DNA of 64,000 bases from Bacteroidales bacterium UBA1735 (lineage in GTDB: Bacteria > Bacteroidota > Bacteroidia > Bacteroidales > Paludibacteraceae), in NCBI GenBank assembly GCA_002315745.1, contig DCID01000009.1, positions 47,975-111,974 on the forward strand. The letters run 5' to 3'. Each line of letters starts with the position of its first letter. The stretch's first letter is position 1. The notes below the pieces were generated by a model. The model did not search any database. It was not told the DNA's origin and worked only from the letters and a program-made list of their open reading frames with translations. Both the position numbers and the translations under genes were made by a program. Below are positions 14,373-23,809 of this stretch, in pieces.

Positions 14373-15635
14373 ATGATGAAGGTCTATAAGTTTGGTGGGG
14401 CATCGGTAAAGGATGCGGCAGGGATAGAGAACCTGAAGTGTATCCTGTCCATGACGAAGGACAACCTGATGGTGGTTATATCCGCCATGGGGAAGACCAC
14501 TAACGGCTTAGAGACCGTAGTCAATCAACTGTGGGAGCATAACAACCCTGCGGCACAGACCGCACTACAAACCATTCGGGACTATCACCAAACCATCATT
14601 CGTGACTTAGGACTGACCTTGTCCGCGAAAGAACTCTTCCCCGATACCATCTTACAGATGCCTGTAGGCACAAACTATGATCGCTTCTACGACCAGATAG
14701 TGAGTTTGGGCGAACTGGCTTCAACCCGCATTATTCATGCCTACCTCGTCGCCCAAGGAATGGACGCGGAGTGGCTAGACATGACGCATATCTTACGAAC
14801 GGATAGTACTTTCCGCGAGGCGGGAGTAGATATCCCTGCCTCGCAAGAGGCGCTCAGCAGGAAGGTGGGGAAGAGTTTAGAGGACGCTTCGCTACGGGTT
14901 AGAGGTGAGAGATTGGTATATATCGCTCAGGGATTCATCGGCGGTACGGAAGATGGGCAGCGAACGACGTTAGGACGAGAAGGAAGTGACTACACGGCGG
15001 CGCTGGTGGCGAACATGCTGGACGCCGAGTCGGTAACGATATGGAAAGATGTGCCGGGTATACTCAATGCCGATCCACGACTCGTGGAGAACACGGTACT
15101 CATCGACGAACTGAGTTATATCGAAGCCGTCGAGTTGGCGTATAGCGGTGCGCAAGTGATTCACCCGAAGACGATTCGTCCACTCGAGAATAAGCGCATC
15201 CCGCTCTATGTGAAACCTTTTGGTGATCCCACTGCGGCGGGCTCCATCATCCATGCTACGGACAAAAAAATAGATGTGCCCGTCTATATATGGCGCAAGA
15301 ATCAGTTGCTGATCACCCTTCGTGCTAAGGATTTCTCGTTCATGCTGGAAGAGAGCTTGAGTCACATCTTCGATATCATTCATCGGCATCGACTCAAAGT
15401 GTCGTTGATCCAATCTTCGGCGGTGACTATATCGGTATGTGTGGACAATACACGCTATGTGCAGGACGCTATGAACGAACTACAAAGCGCGTATCGAGTG
15501 ACTTATAACGAAGGCTTGAACCTGCTGACTATTCGGGGTACTTCGCCCGATATACTGCGTCAAGAACAAGAAGGACGCGAGGTGCTGCTCACGCAACTCA
15601 CACGTCGGACAGCGAGACTGGTGGTGAAGAGGTGA
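14373..15635 (+). CDS. lysC: Aspartokinase (monofunctional)
   Basis: Phosphorylates aspartate as the first step to lysine, threonine and methionine. 420 residues. The opening KVYKFGGASV (the usual KFGGTSV with Thr replaced by Ala) and the block GREGSDYTAALVANML are the kinase signatures. Ala at the Thr site occurs in Bacteroidetes. An ACT-like regulatory part follows from about residue 300 (sequences QLLITLRAKDFSF and LKVSLIQSSAVTISV). No homoserine dehydrogenase domain is fused. The stop is followed after one base by a long 7-bp repeat array. Confidence 0.92.
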   Translation: MMKVYKFGGASVKDAAGIENLKCILSMTKDNLMVVISAMGKTTNGLETVVNQLWEHNNPAAQTALQTIRDYHQTIIRDLGLTLSAKELFPDTILQMPVGTNYDRFYDQIVSLGELASTRIIHAYLVAQGMDAEWLDMTHILRTDSTFREAGVDIPASQEALSRKVGKSLEDASLRVRGERLVYIAQGFIGGTEDGQRTTLGREGSDYTAALVANMLDAESVTIWKDVPGILNADPRLVENTVLIDELSYIEAVELAYSGAQVIHPKTIRPLENKRIPLYVKPFGDPTAAGSIIHATDKKIDVPVYIWRKNQLLITLRAKDFSFMLEESLSHIFDIIHRHRLKVSLIQSSAVTISVCVDNTRYVQDAMNELQSAYRVTYNEGLNLLTIRGTSPDILRQEQEGREVLLTQLTRRTARLVVKR

Positions 15636-15636
15636 G

Positions 15637-15692
15637 AGGTTGCAGGTTGTAGGTTGCAGGTTGCAGGTTGCAGGTTACAGGTTGCAGGTTAG
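15637..15692. repeat. Eight 7-bp repeats (AGGTTGC family) between lysC and the YitT gene
   Basis: Units AGGTTGC, AGGTTGT, AGGTTGC (three times), AGGTTAC, AGGTTGC, AGGTTAG in one unbroken array. The same heptamer family recurs in reverse at 60750-60784. Confidence 0.95.
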
Positions 15693-15707
15693 AGATTAAA
15701 GATAAAT

Positions 15708-16733
15708 ATGGATAATACAGTTAGTAATTATTTTAAGGCGGCGTACTGGAAGGAGTTAGGACTCTCGTTCTATCACGCGCTTGGGACATGGAAGTTCTGG
15801 AAAGAACTAGTCATGATGACAATCGGTATGATGTTTGGCGCAGCTGCCGTGTACTATTTCTTAATGCCCAGTCACCTGATCGTAGGTACGATATCGGGTC
15901 TGAGTATTGTGATCAATACCCTTATCGGTGGTAATGCGGACACCTTCTCGTACCTAGTGGTAGGTATCAATACGATCCTGCTACTCTTGGCATTCCTGCT
16001 GATCGGTAACGAGTTTGGCGCTAAGACGGTGTATACGGCACTGATTCTAGGCCCATTGGTACAGTTCTGGGCAAAAGTGTATCCGTACGAGCGCTTCACA
16101 TGCGATATCATCGATGGTCAACTCGTACAAGTGCGCGACTCGGTGATGTCCGCCGGATTGGGCATGGGCGATGTGTTGTTTGACCTCATCTGCTTCGTGA
16201 TACTGCTGAGCGTATGTCAGGCGTTCCTCTTCCGAATCAATGCATCCACCGGAGGATTGGATATATTGGCAAAGATTATCAATAAGTACCTGCACTTCGA
16301 TATTGGTACATCGGTATCCATAGGCGGTGCGATGATATGCTGCACGGCATTCTTTATCAATGACTTCCGAATGGTGGTTATTGGTCTGATAGGTACATGG
16401 GTGAACGGATTGGTGGTGGACTACTTCACTGCATCCCTCAATAAACGCAAGCGGGTATGTATCATCTCCAAGGAGTATGAGAAGATACGGCAATATATCA
16501 TCTCCGAATTGATACGCGGATGCTCCTTATATAAAGTGACCGGTGGCTATTCGGGCGAGGAGATGACCGAGATACAGACGCTACTGACACAGGACGAGTT
16601 CTCGTCCCTCATGGCGTTCGTAAGAGAGAATGATATCAAAGCCTTTATCACGGCAGGTAACTGCTCGGAAGTGTATGGACTATGGTTCCAACATAAAAAA
16701 CACCATGGACATATAGAGATTGTCAATGAATAA
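15708..16733 (+). CDS. YitT family membrane protein (DUF161/DUF2179)
   Basis: 341 residues with about six membrane segments in residues 30-240 and a cytoplasmic C-terminal DUF2179 domain (about 250-335, GGYSGEEMTEIQTLLT and the end region). The glycine-containing blocks GTISGLSIVINTLIGG and NASTGGLDILAKIINKY match the YitT signature repeats. The family is widespread; its transport or sensing role is not established. The next gene starts after 15 bp. Confidence 0.88.
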   Translation: MDNTVSNYFKAAYWKELGLSFYHALGTWKFWKELVMMTIGMMFGAAAVYYFLMPSHLIVGTISGLSIVINTLIGGNADTFSYLVVGINTILLLLAFLLIGNEFGAKTVYTALILGPLVQFWAKVYPYERFTCDIIDGQLVQVRDSVMSAGLGMGDVLFDLICFVILLSVCQAFLFRINASTGGLDILAKIINKYLHFDIGTSVSIGGAMICCTAFFINDFRMVVIGLIGTWVNGLVVDYFTASLNKRKRVCIISKEYEKIRQYIISELIRGCSLYKVTGGYSGEEMTEIQTLLTQDEFSSLMAFVRENDIKAFITAGNCSEVYGLWFQHKKHHGHIEIVNE

Positions 16734-16748
16734 ATAGAAAAAATAGAT

Positions 16749-17648
16749 ATGAAACCTACATTATTTGTATTGGCTGCCGGAATGGGTAGCCGTTATGGAG
16801 GATTGAAACAGTTAGATGGTCTAGGCCCATCAGGTGAGACCATTATGGATTATTCCGTATTCGACGCATTACGTGCGGGGTTCGGAAAGATCGTGTTCGT
16901 TATTCGTAAGGATTTTGAAGATGATTTCCGTCAAGTAGTCTTAGCCAAATATCAAGATAAAGTACCTTGCGAAGTGTGCTTCCAATCATTGGATAAGTTA
17001 CCAGCAGGTTTCACGCTCAATCCTGAGCGTACCAAACCATGGGGTACCAATCATGCCGTGCTGATGGGTAAGGATGTGATCCATGAGCCCTTCGCCGTCA
17101 TCAATGCCGATGACTTCTATGGAAAAGACTCCTTCCAAGTATTGGCAGACTATCTGAAGAACTTAGACGGCAAGCAGGGAGACTGGTGCATGGTAGGATA
17201 TCGTGTACAGAACACCCTTTCCGAACACGGGTCGGTGAGCCGTGGTGTATGCACCACCGATAAGGATGGCTTGTTGACCGATGTGGTAGAGCGCACTAAG
17301 ATAGAAGCCAAAAATGGGAAGATCTACTTCACAGAGAATGACGTAGATACCGAACTGGCACTCAACACACCCGTGTCGATGAACATGTGGGGCTTCACGC
17401 CGGAGTACTTCGCTATGGCAGAGAAAGGATTCTCCGAGTTCCTCCAAGTGAACGGACAAGAACTGAAAAAAGAGTACTATATCCCCACGATGGTCAATGA
17501 CGCTATTGTGGCTGGTCAGGCTACATGCCGCGTGCTCGATACGACGAGCAAATGGTTTGGCGTGACCTATGCAGAGGATCGTGAGATGGTCGTCAAGAAG
17601 ATTCAGGAACTAGTTAATCAAGGTGTTTACCCCGCTAAACTCTTTTAA
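16749..17648 (+). CDS. Sugar nucleotidyltransferase family protein
   Basis: 299 residues with the NTP-transferase (GT-A-like) fold. The amino-terminal nucleotide-binding signature LAAGMGSRYGGLKQL (8-22) is clear, and VINADDFYG (about 117-125) carries the metal-binding Asp pair. Unlike most of the family it lacks a left-handed helix domain. It is followed by galE after 2 bp, so a sugar-nucleotide role for surface polysaccharide is plausible. The exact sugar and base are not decidable from sequence. Confidence 0.85.
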   Translation: MKPTLFVLAAGMGSRYGGLKQLDGLGPSGETIMDYSVFDALRAGFGKIVFVIRKDFEDDFRQVVLAKYQDKVPCEVCFQSLDKLPAGFTLNPERTKPWGTNHAVLMGKDVIHEPFAVINADDFYGKDSFQVLADYLKNLDGKQGDWCMVGYRVQNTLSEHGSVSRGVCTTDKDGLLTDVVERTKIEAKNGKIYFTENDVDTELALNTPVSMNMWGFTPEYFAMAEKGFSEFLQVNGQELKKEYYIPTMVNDAIVAGQATCRVLDTTSKWFGVTYAEDREMVVKKIQELVNQGVYPAKLF

Positions 17649-17650
17649 TT

Positions 17651-18682
17651 ATGGCAAGAATATTAGTAACAGGTGGAACAGGCTATATCGGTTCCCATAC
17701 GGTGGTGGAACTGATGCAGCAAGGCTACGAGGTGATCATTGTAGATAACCTCTCCAACTCGAATATAGATGTACTGGATGGCATCGAAGCCATCGTGGGT
17801 AAGCGACCTACGTTTGAGAACATCGATTGTACCAACTATGTCGATATGGATCGTCTTTTCTCACGATACCAACCTATCGATGGCGTCATCCATTTTGCTG
17901 CCAGCAAAGCAGTGGGCGAGTCCGTGGAGAAACCGCTGATGTACTATCGTAATAATATCGGCTCGTTAGTGACACTATTGGAGTTGATGAAGACCTATCA
18001 GGTACCTAACATTGTGTTCTCGTCCTCGTGTACGGTCTATGGTCAACCCGATGCCCAACATCTGCCAGTCGATGAGTCGGCACCTATTCAGAAAGCACTG
18101 TCTCCATACGGTAACACGAAACAGGTCAATGAGGATATTATCCGCGATGCAGCGCATGCGGATGCTAATTTACATGCAACTATCCTGCGCTACTTCAATC
18201 CTATTGGTGCCCACCCATCGGCTATGATAGGCGAACTGCCCAATGGCGTACCTAATAACTTACTGCCTTTCGTCACACAGACGGCTGCAGGATTGAGACA
18301 AGAGTTGAAAGTCTTTGGCGACGATTATAATACACCCGACGGCTCGTGCATACGCGACTATATCTATGTGGTGGATCTAGCCAAAGCCCATGTCAAAGCG
18401 GTAGAGCGTATGCTCATCGTGCCCGAGCGTGAACAAGTAGAGACCTTTAACTTAGGTACAGGACGCGGTCTATCGGTACTCGAGATCGTACGGGACTTTA
18501 TGGAAGCAACGGGCGTGAAGGTGCCCTATACGATAGTAGGTCGTCGCGAAGGCGATATCGAACAGGTGTGGGCTAATCCTAAGTATGCCAATGAAGTATT
18601 AGGATGGAAAGCTGATACACCGGTCAAAGAGGTGCTGCTGTCGGCATGGAAGTGGGAGAAGAGACTGAGGAATATAGTGTAG
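17651..18682 (+). CDS. galE: UDP-glucose 4-epimerase
   Basis: Interconverts UDP-glucose and UDP-galactose (or their N-acetyl forms) with tightly bound NAD. 343 residues. The Rossmann signature GGTGYIGSH is at 7-15. The catalytic SSSCTVYG and SPYGNTK (Tyr-x-x-x-Lys) are present, as are RYFNPIGAHPS and the C-terminal region DIEQVWANPKYANEVLGWKA. Forms a tight operon with the nucleotidyltransferase before it and a pseudouridine synthase after it (10-bp gap). Confidence 0.95.
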   Translation: MARILVTGGTGYIGSHTVVELMQQGYEVIIVDNLSNSNIDVLDGIEAIVGKRPTFENIDCTNYVDMDRLFSRYQPIDGVIHFAASKAVGESVEKPLMYYRNNIGSLVTLLELMKTYQVPNIVFSSSCTVYGQPDAQHLPVDESAPIQKALSPYGNTKQVNEDIIRDAAHADANLHATILRYFNPIGAHPSAMIGELPNGVPNNLLPFVTQTAAGLRQELKVFGDDYNTPDGSCIRDYIYVVDLAKAHVKAVERMLIVPEREQVETFNLGTGRGLSVLEIVRDFMEATGVKVPYTIVGRREGDIEQVWANPKYANEVLGWKADTPVKEVLLSAWKWEKRLRNIV

Positions 18683-18692
18683 AGTTGAAGGA

Positions 18693-19370
18693 ATGGAAGT
18701 ACTTTACGAAGATAATCATATTATCGCGGTGAATAAGACCTGCAGCGAGATTGTGCAGGGTGACAAGACGGGCGATACACCACTCAGCGAGATGGTGAAG
18801 GCTTATATCAAAGAGGCCTATCATAAACCCGGTGATGTGTTTATCGGTGTGCCCCATCGATTAGACCGACCCACGAGTGGCGTGGTGCTCTTTGCTCGCA
18901 CGAGCAAGGCGTTAGCACGACTCAATGCTATGTTCCAATCGCACGAACAGATTCGTAAGACCTATTGGGCGATTGTCCAAGGCCAACCCAAAGAGGCTGC
19001 AGGCAGATTGGAGAACTACCTCGTTCGTAACGAGAAAATGAATAAGTCATTCGTGGCTAAGTCCAACGATAAGGACGCGAAGTTGGCAGTATTGACGTAC
19101 AAGACTTTGGCGAAGGGTGATCACTATACCTTGCTCGAAGTGAACTTAGAGACAGGGCGGCACCATCAGATACGATGCCAACTGGCAGCCATAGGTTGCC
19201 CGGTCAAAGGAGACCTCAAATATGGCGCCAAGCGATCCAATCCCGATGGCGGAATATGCTTACATGCTCGTGAGATAGCATTCGAACATCCCGTCAGTCA
19301 CGAACCCATTGTGATCACAGCGCCTACACCCAATGATACGATTTGGAATAGTTTGATGCACGATGCATGA
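18693..19370 (+). CDS. RluA-family pseudouridine synthase
   Basis: Converts uridine to pseudouridine in rRNA or tRNA. 225 residues, a single catalytic domain without S4 domain. The catalytic Asp lies in PHRLDRPTSG (about 56-65), and LETGRHHQIRCQLAAIG is the second family motif. The final four residues (MHDA) are encoded by the first units of a 7-bp repeat array at 19356-19418, so the natural C terminus has been replaced or extended by repeat DNA. The target uridine cannot be assigned. Confidence 0.92.
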   Translation: MEVLYEDNHIIAVNKTCSEIVQGDKTGDTPLSEMVKAYIKEAYHKPGDVFIGVPHRLDRPTSGVVLFARTSKALARLNAMFQSHEQIRKTYWAIVQGQPKEAAGRLENYLVRNEKMNKSFVAKSNDKDAKLAVLTYKTLAKGDHYTLLEVNLETGRHHQIRCQLAAIGCPVKGDLKYGAKRSNPDGGICLHAREIAFEHPVSHEPIVITAPTPNDTIWNSLMHDA

Positions 19371-19418
19371 TGCACGATGTACGATGCACGATGCACGATG
19401 TACAATGCACGATGCACG
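19356..19418. repeat. Nine 7-bp repeats (ATGCACG family) across the pseudouridine synthase stop
   Basis: Units ATGCACG, ATGCATG, ATGCACG, ATGTACG, ATGCACG, ATGCACG, ATGTACA, ATGCACG, ATGCACG. The stop codon of the preceding gene lies inside. The same family, on the other strand, fills 22827-22861 inside ugd. Confidence 0.95.
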
Positions 19419-19449
19419 ATGAATATTAACCTTTTAAATGTATGGAAGT

Positions 19450-19881
19450 ATGAAGAAATGTATGGTAGCCTTAATGGCATTAATGATGACGTTCTCTGCG
19501 TATGCAGACAGTAAGAAAGCGATTGCACTGGCAGCTCTGCCTGAATCAGCACGAGAGATTATCTCTACTTATTTCGCTGATCAGAGTGTGTCTTATGTCA
19601 CGATGGAGCAAGATTTCTTGGATGTGGATTTTGATGTGAAGATGCAGAATGGTGCTGAATTGGAGTTCGATAAGAAGGGATTACTCAAGTCCATTGATAT
19701 GCAGAACCTGTCGGTACCTGCTCAGTTATTACCTGAACTGATCAAGCAGTATGTGGAAAAGAACTACCCACAAGCTAAGATTGTGAAGTATGCCATCGAT
19801 GCACGCGATCAGGAGATCAAATTGGATAATGGCCTCGAACTGGTCTTTGATAAGGCAGGCCAATTCCTTAAAATAGATTGA
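19450..19881 (+). CDS. Periplasmic PepSY-like (DUF2874) protein
   Basis: 143 residues from ATG 19450; an in-frame ATG at 19438 would add MYGS before the signal peptide and is less likely. A signal peptide (ends about FSAYA) is followed by two similar halves. Each has an acidic beta-hairpin pattern (DVDFDVKMQNGAELEFDKKG and EIKLDNGLELVFDKAGQF), the tandem layout of DUF2874/PepSY-like periplasmic proteins of Bacteroidales. Function unknown. The secreted GH13 enzyme starts 1 bp after the stop, so they are co-expressed. Confidence 0.82.
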   Translation: MKKCMVALMALMMTFSAYADSKKAIALAALPESAREIISTYFADQSVSYVTMEQDFLDVDFDVKMQNGAELEFDKKGLLKSIDMQNLSVPAQLLPELIKQYVEKNYPQAKIVKYAIDARDQEIKLDNGLELVFDKAGQFLKID

Positions 19882-19882
19882 T

Positions 19883-22546
19883 ATGCGTAAAAGTTTATTT
19901 GTACTGATTCTAGTAGGTGCTGTCGTGAGTGCGATGGCACAAGTGACCACTATTCCTACACCCGTGACGAAAGGCTATGCGGGTGAGATCACCATCATCT
20001 TTAACCCCAACGAGGGCAATAAGGGTATGGTGGGCGCTACTAGTTGCTATGCCCATACGGGACTCATTACGGAGAAAAGTACCTCCGACTCGGATTGGAA
20101 ATATTGTGTCAATTCGAAGTGGCGTGATGCTTCTACGAAAACCAAGATGACCAAGGATAATGATGGTAACTGGCGTTTGACAATACCCAATATCAACACC
20201 TACTACGGCTGTCCTACGACGGAGGAAATCAAAAAAATGGCTTTCGTCTTCAACGATGGCGCCAGTGGTAATAAGGAAGGTAAAGCGGTGGGGGATAAAG
20301 ATATCTACGTGGAAATAGTGGATGCCAGCAAGTTATCGTTGACGGTCAAGTGCTCCTCGAACCCTTACGCCAATGCGGGTGAGCCACTCACGTTCCAGTG
20401 CACCACCACCAAGACGGCGAACATCACGGTCAAACGCAATGATACGATCGTAGCTACCGAGACTTCCACCACCTCGTGGACATACACCGAAGTGATGCGC
20501 TTAGATACGGTTTCGTTCTCCATTACTGCCGAAGAGTTAGACCAATCGAATAGAGTAACTAAGTCCTACACGATCATGGGCTTGCCTGCTCCGGTCGAAG
20601 AAGCACGTCCTGCAGGTGTCGAAGTGGGTATCTATTATCCTACCAACTCTTCCGTGACACTCTGTACCTATGCAGCACACTGTGTGACCCCAGGCGATCG
20701 CTCGACTATCGAACATGATCAGAACGTTTTCCTCCTGGGTGAGGTAAACGGCTGGAAGATCAAACCCAAATACCAACTCAAACGCGATGGTAACTACTTC
20801 TGGATTACACTCACTAACCAGCCTGCAGGTGTGGAGCGTGCGTTCCAATATGCAGTTGTTCGTGGTGATGGCAAGATGGTGAACATTACGGACTTATATA
20901 GCGAAAAAGTCTTGCACCCCGATGATCAATATGAACCTAAGAAAGTGGATCCAAGCCTCAAGTCCTATCCAAAGGGTGCGGATGGTAGTTATGTGTCCAT
21001 CTATAAGGCGGGCGAAAAATCATCCTATAACTGGTCAGAAGCCACTTTGAACTTCAAGCGTCCCGACAAGAACAACCTTATTATATATGAGGTGTGGACA
21101 TACGACTATACACCAGATCGCAGTTTCGCCGGGTTAAAGAAACGTTTGGACTACATCCAGAACTTAGGTATCAACTGCTTGGAACTAATGCCTGTCACTG
21201 AGTTTGATGGTAACTATAACTGGGGCTATTCGCCCAACCACTATTTCGCGTTGGATAAAGCCTATGGTACACCCGATGACCTCAAGGACTTAGTGGATGC
21301 CTGTCACCAACGCGGTATAGCCGTCGTATTGGATATGGTATTTAACCACGCCACGGGCGGTAACCCGATGAATAAACTCTATCCCTATGGGGACGACTTG
21401 GCATATAACCCATGGTTCAATGTCGAACCTCCTCACAAAGATGAGGATGGAGGTAATACCTATTACGAGGACTGGAACCATGATTTTGCACCCACCAAAG
21501 ATATGTTTAAGAAAGTGCTTAAGTACTGGCTCGAGGAGTATAAGATAGATGGTTACCGTATGGACTTGAGTCACGGCTTCTGCGGTGCGGACAAGACCAC
21601 TCGTTATGCCAACCTTAAGGAGTATCAGGCGGTAGTGAATACCACTTCCCCCGGTGCGTACTTTATCCAAGAGTATTGGGGCGCTACCCCCGACAAGAGC
21701 GTCATTATCAACGATGGCATGATATGCTGGACAGGTAATGAACTGAATGAGAAATATGCGCAATGCGCGATGGGGTATAGTTCCAACTCTGAATTGTCGA
21801 AAGCCAATCGCGATGGGTACGTGGCATACAATGAGTCCCATGACGAGGAACGCAATTTCTATAAAGCGAAGGAGTATGGAGCAACCACCGCTATCAAAAC
21901 GGATTCGTTGGTGCGACTTAGTCGTATCGCGGCAGTGATGGGTATGAACACGCTGCTCAATGGTTCGCACATGATCTACCAATATGGCGAGATTGGATAT
22001 GACTGGAGCATTGACTATAATGGGCGTACCGGTATCAAACCACGTATTGAGAAACTGGGCTGGTTAGATAAAGGTCAACCTCGTATGCTGCAATTGCAGA
22101 TCGTGTCCAAACTCATTCAATTGCGTACGCGTCTGCTGCCGAGTGTGTTCGCAGGTAATCCAACCAACCAATCGCTGTCGAACACGTTCGTGAAGACGGT
22201 GCAATGGGGAGGAGATGTGTTTGTAGCGGCTAATTTTGATCCGTCTTCGACGAAGACTACCACTTTACCTTCGGGTACATGGTACGATTATCTCAATGGC
22301 GCTACTAAAATGACTTCGTCAACGATCACCCTTAAGGCAGGTGAGATACGGGCTTTCACAGGCACGAAGATCGATGCACCGGTTATCCCGGATTCGTATG
22401 ATTTATTGGCAGCAGGTATAGAAGAAATCTATGCCCAAGAATGGCCTACCAATGAGGCTGTTAAGATCCTACAAGATGGACAAATATACATCTTGAAGAA
22501 CAATATCCTCTATGACCTGCTTGGTCACCGAGTTATGTCCAAATAG
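19883..22546 (+). CDS. Secreted GH13 family glycoside hydrolase (alpha-amylase/branching-enzyme type)
   Basis: 887 residues. A signal peptide (to about AMAQ, residue 20) is followed by amino-terminal beta-rich carbohydrate-binding-like modules. The GH13 barrel starts near residue 400 (LELMPVTEFDGNYNWGYSP, VVLDMVFNHATGG). Catalytic candidates are D561 (nucleophile, GYRMDLSHG), E597 (acid, FIQEYWG) and D654 (NESHDEERN); the ESHDE form resembles branching enzymes. The last 25 residues (LQDGQIYILKNNILYDLLG and LGHRVMSK) resemble the short C-terminal tails of Bacteroidales exported proteins and could be a sorting signal. Likely acts on alpha-glucans outside the cytoplasm. Confidence 0.9.
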   Translation: MRKSLFVLILVGAVVSAMAQVTTIPTPVTKGYAGEITIIFNPNEGNKGMVGATSCYAHTGLITEKSTSDSDWKYCVNSKWRDASTKTKMTKDNDGNWRLTIPNINTYYGCPTTEEIKKMAFVFNDGASGNKEGKAVGDKDIYVEIVDASKLSLTVKCSSNPYANAGEPLTFQCTTTKTANITVKRNDTIVATETSTTSWTYTEVMRLDTVSFSITAEELDQSNRVTKSYTIMGLPAPVEEARPAGVEVGIYYPTNSSVTLCTYAAHCVTPGDRSTIEHDQNVFLLGEVNGWKIKPKYQLKRDGNYFWITLTNQPAGVERAFQYAVVRGDGKMVNITDLYSEKVLHPDDQYEPKKVDPSLKSYPKGADGSYVSIYKAGEKSSYNWSEATLNFKRPDKNNLIIYEVWTYDYTPDRSFAGLKKRLDYIQNLGINCLELMPVTEFDGNYNWGYSPNHYFALDKAYGTPDDLKDLVDACHQRGIAVVLDMVFNHATGGNPMNKLYPYGDDLAYNPWFNVEPPHKDEDGGNTYYEDWNHDFAPTKDMFKKVLKYWLEEYKIDGYRMDLSHGFCGADKTTRYANLKEYQAVVNTTSPGAYFIQEYWGATPDKSVIINDGMICWTGNELNEKYAQCAMGYSSNSELSKANRDGYVAYNESHDEERNFYKAKEYGATTAIKTDSLVRLSRIAAVMGMNTLLNGSHMIYQYGEIGYDWSIDYNGRTGIKPRIEKLGWLDKGQPRMLQLQIVSKLIQLRTRLLPSVFAGNPTNQSLSNTFVKTVQWGGDVFVAANFDPSSTKTTTLPSGTWYDYLNGATKMTSSTITLKAGEIRAFTGTKIDAPVIPDSYDLLAAGIEEIYAQEWPTNEAVKILQDGQIYILKNNILYDLLGHRVMSK

Positions 22547-22549
22547 GAA

Positions 22550-23797
22550 CTAGTCGCGATTGAAGATATCGCGCGTATATACTTTCGATCTCACGTCATC
22601 AAGGCTTGAATCATAACGATTAGCAATGATGGCGTGTGATTGTTTTTTGAACGCCTCTAAGTCGTTGACCACTTGACTTCCGAAGAAGAGCGTGCCATCG
22701 GGCAGGGTGGGCTCGTAGATGATGAGCGAAGCCCCCTTGGCTTTGATACGCTTCATGATACCCTGGATAGCCGACTGACGGAAATTATCCGAATTGGACT
22801 TCATCGTCAACCGATACACGCCAATCGTGCACTGTGCATCGTGCATCGTGCCTTGTACATCAAACTGGTTGTCCTCGGAGTAACTATACCAACCCGCCAT
22901 CTGCAGTACGCGGTCTGCGATATAATCCTTACGGGTGCGGTTGGACTCTACGATGGCTTCGATGAGGTTCTCCGGCACATCCTGATAGTTAGCGAGCAAC
23001 TGCTTCGTATCTTTCGGTAGGCAGTAACCTCCATAACCAAACGACGGATTATTATAGTGCGACCCAATACGCGGATCGAGGCAGACACCATTGATGATGT
23101 CCTGTGTGTTCAGTCCTTTCGAGTCTGCGTAAGTGTCCAGTTCGTTGAAGTAGGACACGCGTAGCGCGAGGTAGGTATTGGCGAAGAGCTTAACGGCTTC
23201 TGCCTCGGTAGTACCCATATAGAGGGTCGGTATGTCTTGTTTGATAGCCCCTTCTTGCAGGATGTGGGCAAACTGCTCCGCCGCCTGACGCAGACGGGCA
23301 TCGGATTGGTCAAAACCAACGATGATACGGGAAGGGTAGAGGTTATCGTAGAGTGCCTTCGATTCACGCAAGAACTCCGGGGCAAAGATGATGTTATTAG
23401 AGTGCATCTTTGCGCGTACCTGCTCCGTATAACCGACAGGAATAGTGGACTTGATGACCATGATCGCGTTGGGGTTATACTGCATCACGGTCTCAATAAC
23501 AGTCTCCACAGCAGAGGTATCGAAGAAGTTCTTCTGACTATCGTAGTTCGTAGGTGCTGCAATGACGACGAAGTCGGCATCTTGGTACGCGGTCTTAGCA
23601 TCCAAAGTAGCCACTAGGTCTAAGTTCTTTTCTGCTAAGTACTGCTCGATATATTCGTCCTGTATAGGCGACTGACGCCGATTAAGCATCTCCACTTTCT
23701 CGGGAACGATATCCACAGCAGTGACATGATGATGCTGTGCCAATAAGGTCGCAATGGATAAACCCACGTATCCTGTTCCTGCAACGGCTATTTTCAT
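22550..23797 (-). CDS. ugd: UDP-glucose 6-dehydrogenase
   Basis: Oxidises UDP-glucose to UDP-glucuronate with two NAD. 415 residues. The Rossmann motif GTGYVG (7-12) is at the amino terminus and the catalytic cysteine is in [14 protein letters not shown]. The C-terminal domain contains [16 protein letters not shown]. Residues about 313-324, just before that motif, are encoded by five 7-bp repeats (22827-22861) of the family seen at 19356-19418; the loop is variable in homologues, so tolerance is plausible. Downstream of the SLBB export gene (12-bp gap), which fits capsule or exopolysaccharide synthesis. Confidence 0.95.
   Translation of the reverse strand: MKIAVAGTGYVGLSIATLLAQHHHVTAVDIVPEKVEMLNRRQSPIQDEYIEQYLAEKNLDLVATLDAKTAYQDADFVVIAAPTNYDSQKNFFDTSAVETVIETVMQYNPNAIMVIKSTIPVGYTEQVRAKMHSNNIIFAPEFLRESKALYDNLYPSRIIVGFDQSDARLRQAAEQFAHILQEGAIKQDIPTLYMGTTEAEAVKLFANTYLALRVSYFNELDTYADSKGLNTQDIINGVCLDPRIGSHYNNPSFGYGGYCLPKDTKQLLANYQDVPENLIEAIVESNRTRKDYIADRVLQMAGWYSYSEDNQFDVQGTMHDAQCTIGVYRLTMKSNSDNFRQSAIQGIMKRIKAKGASLIIYEPTLPDGTLFFGSQVVNDLEAFKKQSHAIIANRYDSSLDDVRSKVYTRDIFNRD
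22827..22861. repeat. Five 7-bp repeats inside ugd coding sequence
   Basis: Plus-strand units GTGCACT, GTGCATC, GTGCATC, GTGCCTT, GTACATC; on the coding strand these read ATGTACA, AGGCACG, ATGCACG, ATGCACA, GTGCACG, the same family as the intergenic array at 19356. The protein there reads [11 protein letters not shown]. Confidence 0.85.
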
Positions 23798-23809
23798 AGT
23801 GATAAAAGA

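Noticed and set aside
15637..15692. AGGTTGC array as a transcription terminator
   Set aside because: Direct repeats without inverted complementarity and without T-run; the next gene is on the same strand and no promoter is seen after the array.
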